Positions 1 to 8,364 of a DNA stretch of 64,000 bases are shown here, piece by piece (position 1 is the first letter of the stretch; each line of letters opens with the position of its first letter). This stretch comes from Streptomyces physcomitrii (GTDB lineage Bacteria > Actinomycetota > Actinomycetes > Streptomycetales > Streptomycetaceae). Location of the stretch: the NCBI RefSeq assembly GCF_012273655.1, contig NZ_JAAWWP010000011.1:62001-126000 (forward strand), written 5' to 3'. The translations under genes and the position numbers were made by a program. The notes under the pieces are model-generated. The model was given only the letters and a program-made list of their open reading frames with translations. It had not been told where the DNA came from and searched no databases.

Positions 1-451
1 TCGGGGTGATCGCGAAGTCGCGGGGGCCGACGCGGAGTTTCTGCCCGTCCACGACGGTCCAGGCGCCCTGTCCCTCGACCACGAAGCGCAGCGCCGAGGC
101 CTGGTGGCGGTGGGCGGTCATCGACTCGCCGGGGCCCATGACCTGGAGCCCGGTGTAGAGCATGCCCACGGCCGCGGAGACGTCCTTGCGGCCCGGGTTG
201 ACCAGCATCACCACCCGGCGCCCCGCCTCGTCGCCCTTGACCAGGGCCAGCGACTCCAGGACCAGCGGGCGCAGCTTCTCGTACGACCACAGCACCGGCA
301 CCGACTTGGGCTGCGGGTACCAGGGTTCGATCTCGTTGGCCACGGTCCACAGGGCGCCGGCCTCGTGCCCGGCCAGCCGCTCGTAGTACGCCTTCAGGTC
401 CGCCGTGTCGCTGACCCGTGCCCGGCCCAGTACGTCGTCGCTGTACGTCAT
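1..451 (-). CDS. gentisate 1,2-dioxygenase, N-terminal part (runs off the left edge)
   Basis: About 150 N-terminal codons are visible, beginning at an ATG whose upstream strand carries GGAG. The translation reads MTYSDDVLGRARVSDTADL and later GESMTAHRHQASALRFVVEG followed by GAWTVVDGQKLRVGPRDF. This is the first cupin domain of gentisate/1-hydroxy-2-naphthoate dioxygenases, and HRH supplies iron ligands. The family opens gentisate with O2 to maleylpyruvate. It is divergent from a salicylyl-CoA hydroxylase operon, as expected if salicylyl-CoA becomes gentisyl-CoA, then gentisate, then ring-cleavage product. The C-terminal half lies outside the window, so completeness cannot be judged. Family assignment is confident; substrate follows from the neighbours. 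Confidence 0.85.
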   Translation of the reverse strand, partial: MTYSDDVLGRARVSDTADLKAYYERLAGHEAGALWTVANEIEPWYPQPKSVPVLWSYEKLRPLVLESLALVKGDEAGRRVVMLVNPGRKDVSAAVGMLYTGLQVMGPGESMTAHRHQASALRFVVEGQGAWTVVDGQKLRVGPRDFAITP

Positions 452-531
452 CTCCGCGCCTCTCCGTCCGGCGTCGCCGTCCGCTGTCGTCCGCGCTCGT
501 GTCCTGCCGCCTGCCCCCGTGTTGCGTTCTG

Positions 532-559
532 TTGACGGTCGTCATAGTCACGCTATAGC
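532..559 (+). promoter_or_regulatory. promoter with operator dyad for the salicylyl-CoA operon
   Basis: TTGACG (532-537) and TATAGC (554-559) are separated by 16 bp, a good sigma-70-type promoter pointing at the thioesterase gene, with a leader of about 78 nt. The perfect dyad TGACG-GT-CGTCA (533-544) covers the -35 box. This is where a repressor would sit between the divergent dioxygenase and hydroxylase operons. No regulator gene is visible beside it. Confidence 0.5.
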
Positions 560-643
560 TTCGAGGGTGTCAAGAGGCCGGGAGTGGAGTGTCGGAGGAC
601 CGCGCGTGCCGAGGGCGCGGGCGCCGGGAGACTGGAGGACCAG

Positions 644-1063
644 ATGAACGCACCGGACCCCGCGGCGCTCGCCGTCACCCTCAAGCGCCGCGTGGAGTGG
701 GTCGACACCGACGCCGCGGGCCACCAGCACCACTCGGCGATCCTGCGCTGGGTCGAGGCCGCCGAGGCCCAACTCCTGCGCGCGCACGGCCTGGAGTGGC
801 TCTTCGGCCGCGCGCCCCGGGTCCGCCACGAGGTCGACTACCGCGCCCGGCTGTGGTTCGGCGAGGAGGTCACCACCCATCTGCGGGTGGAGCGCCTCGG
901 CCGCACCTCGCTCGCCTACGCCTTCGAGGTGCACGGGCGCGAGGGACTGGCCGCCGAGGGCCGCCTGGTGGTGGTGCACGCCGAGCCCGACGCGCCCGCG
1001 GCCACCCCCTGGCCCGCCGAGGTCCGCACCGCCTTCGCCGCCGCCGAGGGGGTGCGCTCCTGA
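644..1063 (+). CDS. acyl-CoA thioesterase (4-hydroxybenzoyl-CoA thioesterase-like hotdog fold)
   Basis: 139 aa. The start is the ATG preceded by CTGGAGG at the right spacing. The motif VEWVDTDAAGHQHHSAILRW (residues 17-36) is the hotdog signature with its catalytic-loop aspartate, as in 4HBT thioesterases. It is the first gene of the operon, and its TGA overlaps the next ATG (TGATG). In the salicylyl-CoA route the ring is hydroxylated as a CoA thioester, so a hydrolase is needed to release gentisate for the dioxygenase encoded divergently. That role is inferred from context; the fold is seen directly. Length is normal for the family. Confidence 0.85.
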   Translation: MNAPDPAALAVTLKRRVEWVDTDAAGHQHHSAILRWVEAAEAQLLRAHGLEWLFGRAPRVRHEVDYRARLWFGEEVTTHLRVERLGRTSLAYAFEVHGREGLAAEGRLVVVHAEPDAPAATPWPAEVRTAFAAAEGVRS

Positions 1064-3474
1064 TGCGGATCGCGGTGGTCGGCGGCGGCCCGGCCGGGCT
1101 CTACTTCGCCGCGCTCGCCCAGCAGTCGGACCCCTCCCGCGAGATCACCGTCCACGAACGCAACGCCGCCGACGACACCTTCGGCTTCGGCGTGGTCTTC
1201 TCCGACGAGACCCTGGACGGGATCGCGGCCGCCGATCCGGGCGTATTCGCCGCCATGGAGAGCGAGTTCGCCCGCTGGAGCGACATCGACATCCACTACC
1301 GCGGCCGGGTGGTGACCTCCGGCGGCCACGGTTTCGCCGCCCTCTCCCGCAAGCGGCTGCTCCAACTGCTCCAGGAGCACTGCCGGGACCTCGGCGTGCG
1401 GCTGCGGTACGGCGCCGCGGCCCCGCCCGCCGACCAACTCGCCCGCGAGAACGACCTGGTGGTCGCCGCGGACGGGGTGCACTCGGCGATCCGCGCCAAG
1501 TACGCCGATGTCTTCCAGCCCTCCCTGGACGCCCGCGACTGCCGCTATATGTGGCTCGCCGTCGACCGGCCCCTGGAGGCCTTCACCTTCCTCGTGGTCG
1601 AGACCCCGCACGGCCCGGTGCAGGTGCACGCCTACCCGTACAGCCGCGAACGCTCCACCTTCATCGTCGAGATGGACTCCGCCACCTGGCGCGCCGCGGG
1701 CTTCGAGACCCTGGCGGCGCGGGAGCCCGCGCCGGGGGCGAGCGACGAGGCGAGCATCGCCCGCTGCGCCGCGCTGCTCGACGGACACCTCGGCGGCCGG
1801 CGGCTGCTCGGCAACAACTCCCGCTGGGTGCGCTTCACCACGGTGCGCAACCGCACCTGGCGGTACGGCAATACGGTGCTCCTCGGCGACGCCGCGCACA
1901 CCGCGCACTTCTCCATCGGCTCCGGCACCAAGCTCGCCATGGAGGACGCCCTCGCCCTCGCCGCCGCCCTCCGGCCCGGGCACCAGGACCTCGCCACCGC
2001 CCTGGAGCGCTACGAGCAGGATCGCAGGCCGGTGGTCGCCTCCACCCAACGGGCCGCGCAGGCAAGCCTGGAGTGGTTCGAGACGGTACGGCACGCGGTC
2101 GGCCAGGAGCCCGAGCAGTTCGCCTTCAACCTGCTCAGCCGCAGCCGCCGGGTCACCCACGGCAATCTGCGGATCCGCGATCCGCGGTACGCCGACTCCC
2201 TGGAGCGCTGGTACGCCGACTCGCTCCCGCCCACCGGGCAGTCCGGGGAGCCGTCCGGCACCGGACGCCCCGCCCCGCCGCTCTTCCAGCCCTGCCGACT
2301 CGGCGGCCTGGACCTGCGCAACCGGGTCGTCGCCGCGCCGGTGGCCACCTACACCGCCGATGCCCGAGGGCGGGTGGGCGAGGCCGAGTTGCTGCACCTC
2401 GGCGGTGCCGCGCTCGGCGGCGTGGGCCTGGTCCTCGCCGGGATGACCGCGGTCAGCCCCACCGGCCGGACCACCCCCGCCTGCCCCGGGCTGTGGGAGG
2501 ACGCGCAGATCGCGCCCTGGCGCCGGATCACCGAACTCGTGCACCGGCAGAGCGGCGCCGCGATCGGCGTGCAGCTCAACCACAGCGGGCGCAAGGGCTC
2601 CACCGCCGTGCCGGAGCGCGGCTCGCTCGGCGCCCCGCTCACCGAGGGCGGCTGGGAGACCCGCGCCCCCTCCCCGCTCGCCTGGGCGGACCACCCCGCG
2701 CCCCGGGAACTCACCGAGGCCGAACTCGACACCCTCACCGAGGAGTTCGGGCAGGCGGCGGAGCGCGCGGAGGCCGCCGGATTCGACGTACTGGAGATCC
2801 AGGCCGGCCACGGCTTCCTGCTCTCCTCCTTCCTCTCGCCGCTCACCAACCACCGCACCGACGCCTACGGCGGCAGCCTGGAGGCCCGCCTCCGCTTCCC
2901 GCTGCGGGTGCTGACCCGGGTGCGCGCGGCCTGGCCCGCCGCCAAGCCCCTCCTGGTGCGGATCTCCGCCTGCGACTGGGCCGAGGGCGGCACCCGGATC
3001 GAGGAGGCGGTACGGATCGCGGCGGCCCTGCACGCCGCCGGGGCGGACGCGATCGAGGTCTCCAGCGGCGAGGTCGTCCCCTGGGAGCGCCCCGCCTACG
3101 GCCGCACCTACCAGACCCCGTTCGCCGCCCGGATCCGCGCCGAGGCCGCCGTCCCGGTCATCGCTGTCGGCGGCTACTCCTCGTACGACGACGTCAACTC
3201 CAGCCTGCTCGCCGGGCGCGCCGATCTGGTGGCCCTCGGCCGGGTCCAGCTGTACGACCCCGCCTGGACCCTGCACGCCGCCGCCGAACTCGGCTACCGC
3301 GGCCCCGGCGCCCCCTGGCCCCGCCATCTGCTGCCCGGCAGCACCCCGCCCCCCTCGGGCGGCCGGGAACGCCCCGCGCTCACCCTGCGCCCGCCTACCG
3401 CACCCGCCCTCCACCGGCGCTGGCTGCCCGGGGCGGGGGACCGGACCGAGCCCCGTACCGAAGGGACCGACTGA
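1063..3474 (+). CDS. bifunctional salicylyl-CoA 5-hydroxylase / OYE-like oxidoreductase
   Basis: 803 aa with two enzymes in one chain. Residues 1-370 are a flavoprotein aromatic hydroxylase: VVGGGPAGLYFA near residue 5 binds FAD, and LLGDAAHTAHFSIGSGTKLA near residue 273 is the GD motif. Residues about 405-760 are an Old-Yellow-Enzyme TIM barrel with HSGRKGS and the hallmark HGFLLSSFLSPLTNHRTDAY. This architecture is known from salicylyl-CoA 5-hydroxylase/oxidoreductase and 2-aminobenzoyl-CoA monooxygenase/reductase. The divergent gentisate dioxygenase favours salicylyl-CoA, giving gentisyl-CoA. Use on 2-aminobenzoyl-CoA cannot be excluded. It overlaps the thioesterase stop by 1 bp and the nitrilase start by 1 bp, so the three genes are one operon. 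Confidence 0.9.
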   Translation: MRIAVVGGGPAGLYFAALAQQSDPSREITVHERNAADDTFGFGVVFSDETLDGIAAADPGVFAAMESEFARWSDIDIHYRGRVVTSGGHGFAALSRKRLLQLLQEHCRDLGVRLRYGAAAPPADQLARENDLVVAADGVHSAIRAKYADVFQPSLDARDCRYMWLAVDRPLEAFTFLVVETPHGPVQVHAYPYSRERSTFIVEMDSATWRAAGFETLAAREPAPGASDEASIARCAALLDGHLGGRRLLGNNSRWVRFTTVRNRTWRYGNTVLLGDAAHTAHFSIGSGTKLAMEDALALAAALRPGHQDLATALERYEQDRRPVVASTQRAAQASLEWFETVRHAVGQEPEQFAFNLLSRSRRVTHGNLRIRDPRYADSLERWYADSLPPTGQSGEPSGTGRPAPPLFQPCRLGGLDLRNRVVAAPVATYTADARGRVGEAELLHLGGAALGGVGLVLAGMTAVSPTGRTTPACPGLWEDAQIAPWRRITELVHRQSGAAIGVQLNHSGRKGSTAVPERGSLGAPLTEGGWETRAPSPLAWADHPAPRELTEAELDTLTEEFGQAAERAEAAGFDVLEIQAGHGFLLSSFLSPLTNHRTDAYGGSLEARLRFPLRVLTRVRAAWPAAKPLLVRISACDWAEGGTRIEEAVRIAAALHAAGADAIEVSSGEVVPWERPAYGRTYQTPFAARIRAEAAVPVIAVGGYSSYDDVNSSLLAGRADLVALGRVQLYDPAWTLHAAAELGYRGPGAPWPRHLLPGSTPPPSGGRERPALTLRPPTAPALHRRWLPGAGDRTEPRTEGTD

Positions 3475-4511
3475 TGCAGCTCCTCGGACAGGACGACTTC
3501 CCCCGCTTCACCGCCGCCGCCGTGCAGGCCGCGCCGGTCTACCTCGACGCCGCGGCCACCGTCCGCAAGGCCGTCGCCCTCATCGAGGAGGCCGCGGGCG
3601 AGGGGGCTCGACTCATCGCGTTCCCGGAGGTGTTCGTCCCCGGCTACCCGTACTGGAACTGGACGATGAACCCGGTCCAGGGCTCCGCCTGGTACGAGCG
3701 GCTCTACCGGGCGGCGATCGACGTGCCCGGCCCCGAGGTGGACGCCCTGCGCGCGGCGGCGGCCGGCACCCGCACCACGGTCGTCATCGGCGTCAACGAG
3801 CGCGGCGCGCACAGCCTCGGCGTCCTCTACAACAGCGTCCTGGTCATCGGGCCCGACGGTTCGCTGCTCGGGGTGCACCGCAAGCTGGTGCCGACCTGGG
3901 CGGAGAAGCTCACCTGGACCGGCGGGGACGGCAGTTCGGTACGGGTGCACCGCACCCCGGTGGGCCCGCTGGGCGTGCTCGCCTGCGGGGAGAACACCAA
4001 CACCCTGGCCCGCTATGCCCTGTTGGCGCAGGGCGAGCTGGTGCACATCGCCAACTACATCGCCCTGCCGGTGGCGCCCGCCGACTACGACATGTCCGAG
4101 GCCATCGCCATCCGCACCGCCGCCCACTCCTTCGAGGGCAAGCTCTTCTCCCTGGTGTCCTGTTCGACCGTCACCGAGGAGATGATCGAGATCGCGGCGA
4201 GCGAGGACGCGCGGATCGCCGCGACCATGCGCCGCCCGCGCAGCGCCCTGTCCGGCGTCTTCGGCCCCGACGGCCGCCCGCTGAGCGAGCCCCTGGTCGA
4301 CGAGGAGGGCATCGTCTACGCCGAGATCGACCTCGCCCGCTGCCTCGCCCCCAAGCAGATGCACGACATCATCGGCCACTACAACCGCTTCGACGTCTTC
4401 CGCCTCCACCACGACACCACCGCCCGCCAACCCGTCGTACGGCAGGGGGAGTTCAGCCCCGGGCCGGTGCTGGGGCCGTGGGAGGGGGAGTCGGGGCGCG
4501 AGCACGGCTGA
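3474..4511 (+). CDS. nitrilase (carbon-nitrogen hydrolase family)
   Basis: 345 aa, the usual nitrilase length. The catalytic triad is visible: Glu52 in FPEVFVPGYPYW, Lys137 in HRKLVPT and Cys171 in ACGENTN. The FPGYPYW-like stretch and the CGEN pocket resemble aliphatic/aryl nitrilases rather than amidases. These enzymes hydrolyse R-CN to the acid and ammonia. The ATG overlaps the hydroxylase TGA, so it is the last gene of the salicylyl-CoA operon. That suggests a nitrile feeding the aromatic route, for example one hydrolysed to an aromatic acid before CoA activation. The substrate is inference only. No aldoxime dehydratase or CoA ligase is visible here. Confidence 0.88.
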   Translation: MQLLGQDDFPRFTAAAVQAAPVYLDAAATVRKAVALIEEAAGEGARLIAFPEVFVPGYPYWNWTMNPVQGSAWYERLYRAAIDVPGPEVDALRAAAAGTRTTVVIGVNERGAHSLGVLYNSVLVIGPDGSLLGVHRKLVPTWAEKLTWTGGDGSSVRVHRTPVGPLGVLACGENTNTLARYALLAQGELVHIANYIALPVAPADYDMSEAIAIRTAAHSFEGKLFSLVSCSTVTEEMIEIAASEDARIAATMRRPRSALSGVFGPDGRPLSEPLVDEEGIVYAEIDLARCLAPKQMHDIIGHYNRFDVFRLHHDTTARQPVVRQGEFSPGPVLGPWEGESGREHG

Positions 4512-4550
4512 CCTGTCGGCGGTCCGCCCGTGGCGGGCCCGGCTCCCGGG

Positions 4551-5621
4551 TCAGTCGCCCCCGCCGCCGCCGTCACCCCCGCCATCGCCTCCACCGTCTC
4601 CGCCGCCGCCGTCACCGCTTCCGCCGTCGCCGCCGTCCGCGCCCCAACCGTCGCCGCCGCCGGGCTCGTTGTCCTGGCCGTCGCCGCCGAGGTTGCTGAA
4701 CCAGGGGCGGTCCCAGTCGAGGTCGGGGGCGAGCGGCTCGCTGCCGCCCGGCTCCCGGTGCTGCGGGGAACGGAACCGCGCGAGGCCGGTGGCGTCCCCG
4801 AGCCCGAAGGACGCGGCGAAGAGGTGCGCCATGACGGCGTCGAGCGGATCCGGGTTCTGGTGCAGCACCCGGGCGAGCGGCAGCAGCAGCGTGTCCGGCT
4901 CGGGCTTCGCCCGCCGCGGCGGGCGGGTCAGCAGGGCCACCCGCCGCTCGCCGCTCAGCAGCCACGAGCTGTCGGGGGCCTCCCGCCGCAGCACCCACTC
5001 GCGCCCGTCGAGCCAGACCCGGACCGAACTCTTCGCCTTCCGCAGCTTCTTGCGCAGCCTCAGCTCCGCCGGGACCTCGCCGACGGTCAGCGAAAGCCCC
5101 TGGGACGGACCGGTCAGACGGGAGAAGCCCTGCGGCGCCCGGAGGCGGACGGCCGGAGCCCCCGGCCCCCACACATCCACCCGCGCCAGCCGCCGGTCGA
5201 CCGCCACGGTGACCGGACCCGCGGGCCCCGGTGCCCGGCGCCGCGCGATCCACAGCGGCACCCCCTCGGCCTCGGCCCGGGCCGCGAGGGCGGCGACCTG
5301 CTCGGGCCCACCGCACTGCCGTACGGCCAACTCGCCCAGCGCACGCGCGAATTGAGCGGCCTCCCGCACCTCGACCGGCCTGCTCGTCCCGGTGGCACGG
5401 GTGATCGGGACGACCCCGGGCCCCTGCGGGAGCAGCTCCAGCGGGCGCTCGGTGCCGCCGCCCCCGAGCCAGTGCCCGCGCCGATAGGCCTCGGCCATGG
5501 CGCCGAGGTTCAGCTCGGTGAACGGCACGGTCCTGCCGTGCGCCCGCAGCCCGTCCTCGGTCAGTTTCACGGTCCGCGCGAGCGGGTTCCACGACCGCTC
5601 GGCGTAGAGCTCCTGGCCCAC
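4551..5621 (-). CDS. uncharacterised protein with Gly/Asp-rich C-terminal tail
   Basis: About 356 aa from the GTG that follows a GGGG-rich ribosome site; the frame stays open to a further GTG at 5693. The body (ELYAERSWNPLARTVKLTEDGLR, then KLRKAKSSVRVWLDGREWVL) looks globular and cytoplasmic, with no signal peptide or membrane segment. The last 35 or so residues are almost pure glycine and aspartate (GGDGG repeats) and probably disordered. I do not recognise a family. It converges on the nitrilase gene and lies about 85 bp downstream of the helicase-associated gene on the same strand. Start choice is uncertain. Confidence 0.7.
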   Translation of the reverse strand: MGQELYAERSWNPLARTVKLTEDGLRAHGRTVPFTELNLGAMAEAYRRGHWLGGGGTERPLELLPQGPGVVPITRATGTSRPVEVREAAQFARALGELAVRQCGGPEQVAALAARAEAEGVPLWIARRRAPGPAGPVTVAVDRRLARVDVWGPGAPAVRLRAPQGFSRLTGPSQGLSLTVGEVPAELRLRKKLRKAKSSVRVWLDGREWVLRREAPDSSWLLSGERRVALLTRPPRRAKPEPDTLLLPLARVLHQNPDPLDAVMAHLFAASFGLGDATGLARFRSPQHREPGGSEPLAPDLDWDRPWFSNLGGDGQDNEPGGGDGWGADGGDGGSGDGGGGDGGGDGGGDGGGGGD

Positions 5622-5705
5622 CCCAACCCCCCGGATACGTAAGCGACTCGGCCGGTCCGCCCGCGCAGCCCCGGCCCGGGCGGCCCCCACCACCCTGTCA
5701 TGCGC

Positions 5706-8210
5706 CTACGCCAGCTCCGCGACCCCGGTGATCCGGTGCAGCGGATACGTCCGCACCTCGTCCGCCGTGTGGTCGAAGGCCGTCACAAAGCCGCCCTCGA
5801 CGCGGATCGGGGCGATCACCCGCTGGCTCGCGGTGCCCTCCGCGTTGACGTACCCGATCCACAGGGCCTCGTTGGTCAGCACCGCGGCCTGCACGGTGGC
5901 CAGGGTCTCCGCGGCGGTGGTGCGCGGGAGTTCGCCCTCCTGGCCGGGTTCGGGGAGCCCGCGGCGGGGGGCGGTGGAGGCGAGGTCGCCCGCACGGATG
6001 GCCCGAACCGCCGCCTGGACCAGGGCGGTTCCGGGGGCCGGGGGGCCTTCGGGGACCGGTTCGGGGGCGCTGCGCGGGGTGGTACGGCGGGAGTCGGCGC
6101 GGGTGATGAGGACCTCGCCCTCGGGGGACTCGGCGGCCGGGGCGAAGCCGATCGCGCGCAGGGTCTCCAGGAGGGTGCCCGGGTCGGCCTGGGCGGCGAG
6201 CACGGTCGGCGCGAGCCGGCGCAGGCGCAGCGGCTGGGCCCGCCGGTCGGCCAGGATCTCGCCGAGCACGGCCTCGTCGTCGCAGCGGACGTACGCGGAG
6301 GCGGCGCCGATCCGCAGCCGGCCGTGTCTTCGGGCCACGTCGTCGATCAGATAGGCCAGCGGCTGCGGCACCGGGGTGCGGGAGTGCGCGGCGAGGAAGG
6401 CGTGCAGTTCGGCGGCGGTCTGCCCGGCGTCCAGGGCACGGCGTACCGAGCCGGGGGTGAAGCGGTAGACGGTCGCGCCGCCCTTGGACTCGACATCGGC
6501 GAGCACCCCGAGCAGCTGGGCGAGGGGGCGGCGCAGCGGGCCCGGCGCCACCGCGGTCAGGTCGGCCTGGAGCAGCACCTCGTCGACCGGCTCCGGCAGC
6601 AGCGGGGCGAGCAGCCGTCCGGCCCGGGCGGCGCTGACGGCGGCCTCGGCCTGGCCGTGCCCCTCCGCCGCCTCCTCCTCGCCGAGGAGCGCCCTGCCGT
6701 GCGCCGAGAGCGCGCCGCGCCCTGTGACGCCGAGGAGTTCGGCCTCTTCGAGGGTCCAGCGGGCGAGGCGGGCGCGCAGGTCCTCCTGGCCCTCGCCCTC
6801 CTCGCGGGCCCGCGCGCGCCGCGGCCGCTCCCAGGCGAGGCGGCCGAGCACGGACTCGGCGGTGGCGGCGGCGCCTTCGGGCAGCTCGGCGAGGAGCGTG
6901 AGGACCCGGTGGCGCACCTCGGGCGCCGCGGAACGGTCCAGCCCGGGGCCGAGCGCCGACAGCGCCCGGTCCTTGGCGTCCCGGCCGCCGGCCAGGCCCG
7001 CGGTGCGGGTGGCGGTGAACCAGGCGCCGGCCAGCCAGGACCAGCGCTCGGAGTCCGGGAGATCCTGCCACTGGTCGTAGGCGGGGGTGGCCGCGAAGCG
7101 CTCCTCGGCCTCCCCGTCGGCGGCGAGCAGGCCCGCGCAGTGGGCGAGTTCGAGCCAGAAGGCGGCCAACTGCTCGGTGGTGTCCAGGGCGGCGGCGGTG
7201 CGCTTGAGGTCGCGCACGCTCAGCCCGCCCGCGCGCAGCACCGCGGGGCCGCCCTCGTCCCAGTCGCGCAGCAGTTCCTCGACGGTGTTCAGCGCGGTCC
7301 ACGCCTGACCGGCGGCGGTGGCGTCCACGATCCTGGCGCTGTGCTCCGCGGCGGCGAGCAGGGCGGGCGGCTCGGGGTGGGTCTCGCGGTGCGCGTGCCC
7401 GGCGCGCAGGTGCAGCGCCGCCTCGCGCGGGAGCACCACGGTGCCCGGCGCGGTCGGAAGGAGCAGCCCGCGGTCGAGCAGCCAGCGCAGGTGCGCGGCC
7501 GGTTCGGCGGTCACCTTCCCGTACGGCGGGCCCCACTTCAGGCGGTCCAGGACCTCGTGGGCCGCCTCGGGCGCCTCGGCGAGCAGCGCCGCCATCCGGG
7601 CGCGGTCGGTGAAGAGCGCGGTGAGCGAGCCGACCGCCGAGACGGGGTCGTGGGTGGTCTCCAGGCCGGCGGTCACCACGATCTCCTGGACGCGGCCCGG
7701 CGAGATCCCGGTGCAGGACTCCGCCAGGGTGGGCCCGAGGCCGGTGGGGGAGGGGTGCTGCGGGGAGGGGCTGAGCAACTCCCGGGCGGTGCGTACCAGG
7801 CGCAGCCGGTCGTCCTCGCCCCAGACCAGGGCCCGTCCGCGCAGGGTGCCGAGCGCCCGCGGCAGCGCCGCCGCCACCGCCGGATCGCGCTCCTCGCCCG
7901 CCATGAGGGTGAGCAGTTCCCCGTACGAGGCGGGGTCGGGCGCGACGGCCAGCGCCTCGGCGCTCTCCAGGGCGAAGCGGTCCAGATGCTCCAGGGCGCG
8001 GACCACCGAGGCCCGGGTGCCCGCCCTGGTCGCCAGCTGGCCCACATCGTGCGGCACCGGGGAGAGCAGGTCGGGGCGGGCGCGCAGGAGTGCCGCGAGT
8101 GCCTCGTCGTCGTGCGCCCGCAGCGATTCGGCGAGCGAACGGGGCGCGCCTGCGGGGGCCGGGGCCCCGTCCCCCGCGGTGGGACCGGCTGCCGGTACGT
8201 GAGCGCTCAT
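5706..8210 (-). CDS. helicase-associated domain protein (XPB/Ssl2-like helicase C-terminal domain family)
   Basis: 834 aa. The sequence opens with SLAESLRAHDDEALAALLRARPDLL and continues with alpha-helical repeats, later ALVWGEDDRLRLVRTARELL, and ends RTYPLHRITGVAEL. This is the actinobacterial protein carrying the XPB/Ssl2-type helicase C-terminal (Helicase_C_3) domain and lacking Walker motifs. Such proteins usually partner an XPB-type DNA repair helicase; none is in the window. I chose the ATG at 8210 because TACCGT lies 7 nt upstream and no Shine-Dalgarno is present, suggesting a leaderless message; an in-frame GTG at 8219 is the alternative. Function in DNA repair is by family inference. 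Confidence 0.8.
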   Translation of the reverse strand: MSAHVPAAGPTAGDGAPAPAGAPRSLAESLRAHDDEALAALLRARPDLLSPVPHDVGQLATRAGTRASVVRALEHLDRFALESAEALAVAPDPASYGELLTLMAGEERDPAVAAALPRALGTLRGRALVWGEDDRLRLVRTARELLSPSPQHPSPTGLGPTLAESCTGISPGRVQEIVVTAGLETTHDPVSAVGSLTALFTDRARMAALLAEAPEAAHEVLDRLKWGPPYGKVTAEPAAHLRWLLDRGLLLPTAPGTVVLPREAALHLRAGHAHRETHPEPPALLAAAEHSARIVDATAAGQAWTALNTVEELLRDWDEGGPAVLRAGGLSVRDLKRTAAALDTTEQLAAFWLELAHCAGLLAADGEAEERFAATPAYDQWQDLPDSERWSWLAGAWFTATRTAGLAGGRDAKDRALSALGPGLDRSAAPEVRHRVLTLLAELPEGAAATAESVLGRLAWERPRRARAREEGEGQEDLRARLARWTLEEAELLGVTGRGALSAHGRALLGEEEAAEGHGQAEAAVSAARAGRLLAPLLPEPVDEVLLQADLTAVAPGPLRRPLAQLLGVLADVESKGGATVYRFTPGSVRRALDAGQTAAELHAFLAAHSRTPVPQPLAYLIDDVARRHGRLRIGAASAYVRCDDEAVLGEILADRRAQPLRLRRLAPTVLAAQADPGTLLETLRAIGFAPAAESPEGEVLITRADSRRTTPRSAPEPVPEGPPAPGTALVQAAVRAIRAGDLASTAPRRGLPEPGQEGELPRTTAAETLATVQAAVLTNEALWIGYVNAEGTASQRVIAPIRVEGGFVTAFDHTADEVRTYPLHRITGVAELA

Positions 8211-8217
8211 CCGGCCC

Positions 8218-8223
8218 ACGGTA
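8218..8223 (-). promoter_or_regulatory. -10 element of a possible leaderless promoter
   Basis: TACCGT on the minus strand sits 7 nt before the ATG at 8210, so transcription would begin at or next to the start codon. There is no Shine-Dalgarno between them. Confidence 0.3.
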
Positions 8224-8364
8224 GCGGGTGCGGGTGACAGGCGGGGGCGCGCGAGGGGCGCCCGGACGTCGCGGGGAACGGCCGGGGCTCCCGCGGGCGG
8301 CCCCCGGATCGCGATACGGTCGGTCGGCGGGAACCATCAACGCGCGCGCCCCGGAGGGGACTTC

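Noticed and set aside
916..3414. Long open frame on the minus strand (832 codons) opposite the hydroxylase
   Set aside because: It is the GC-rich antisense shadow: no ribosome site, low-complexity Gly/Arg/Ala protein, and the plus-strand frame has all enzyme motifs.
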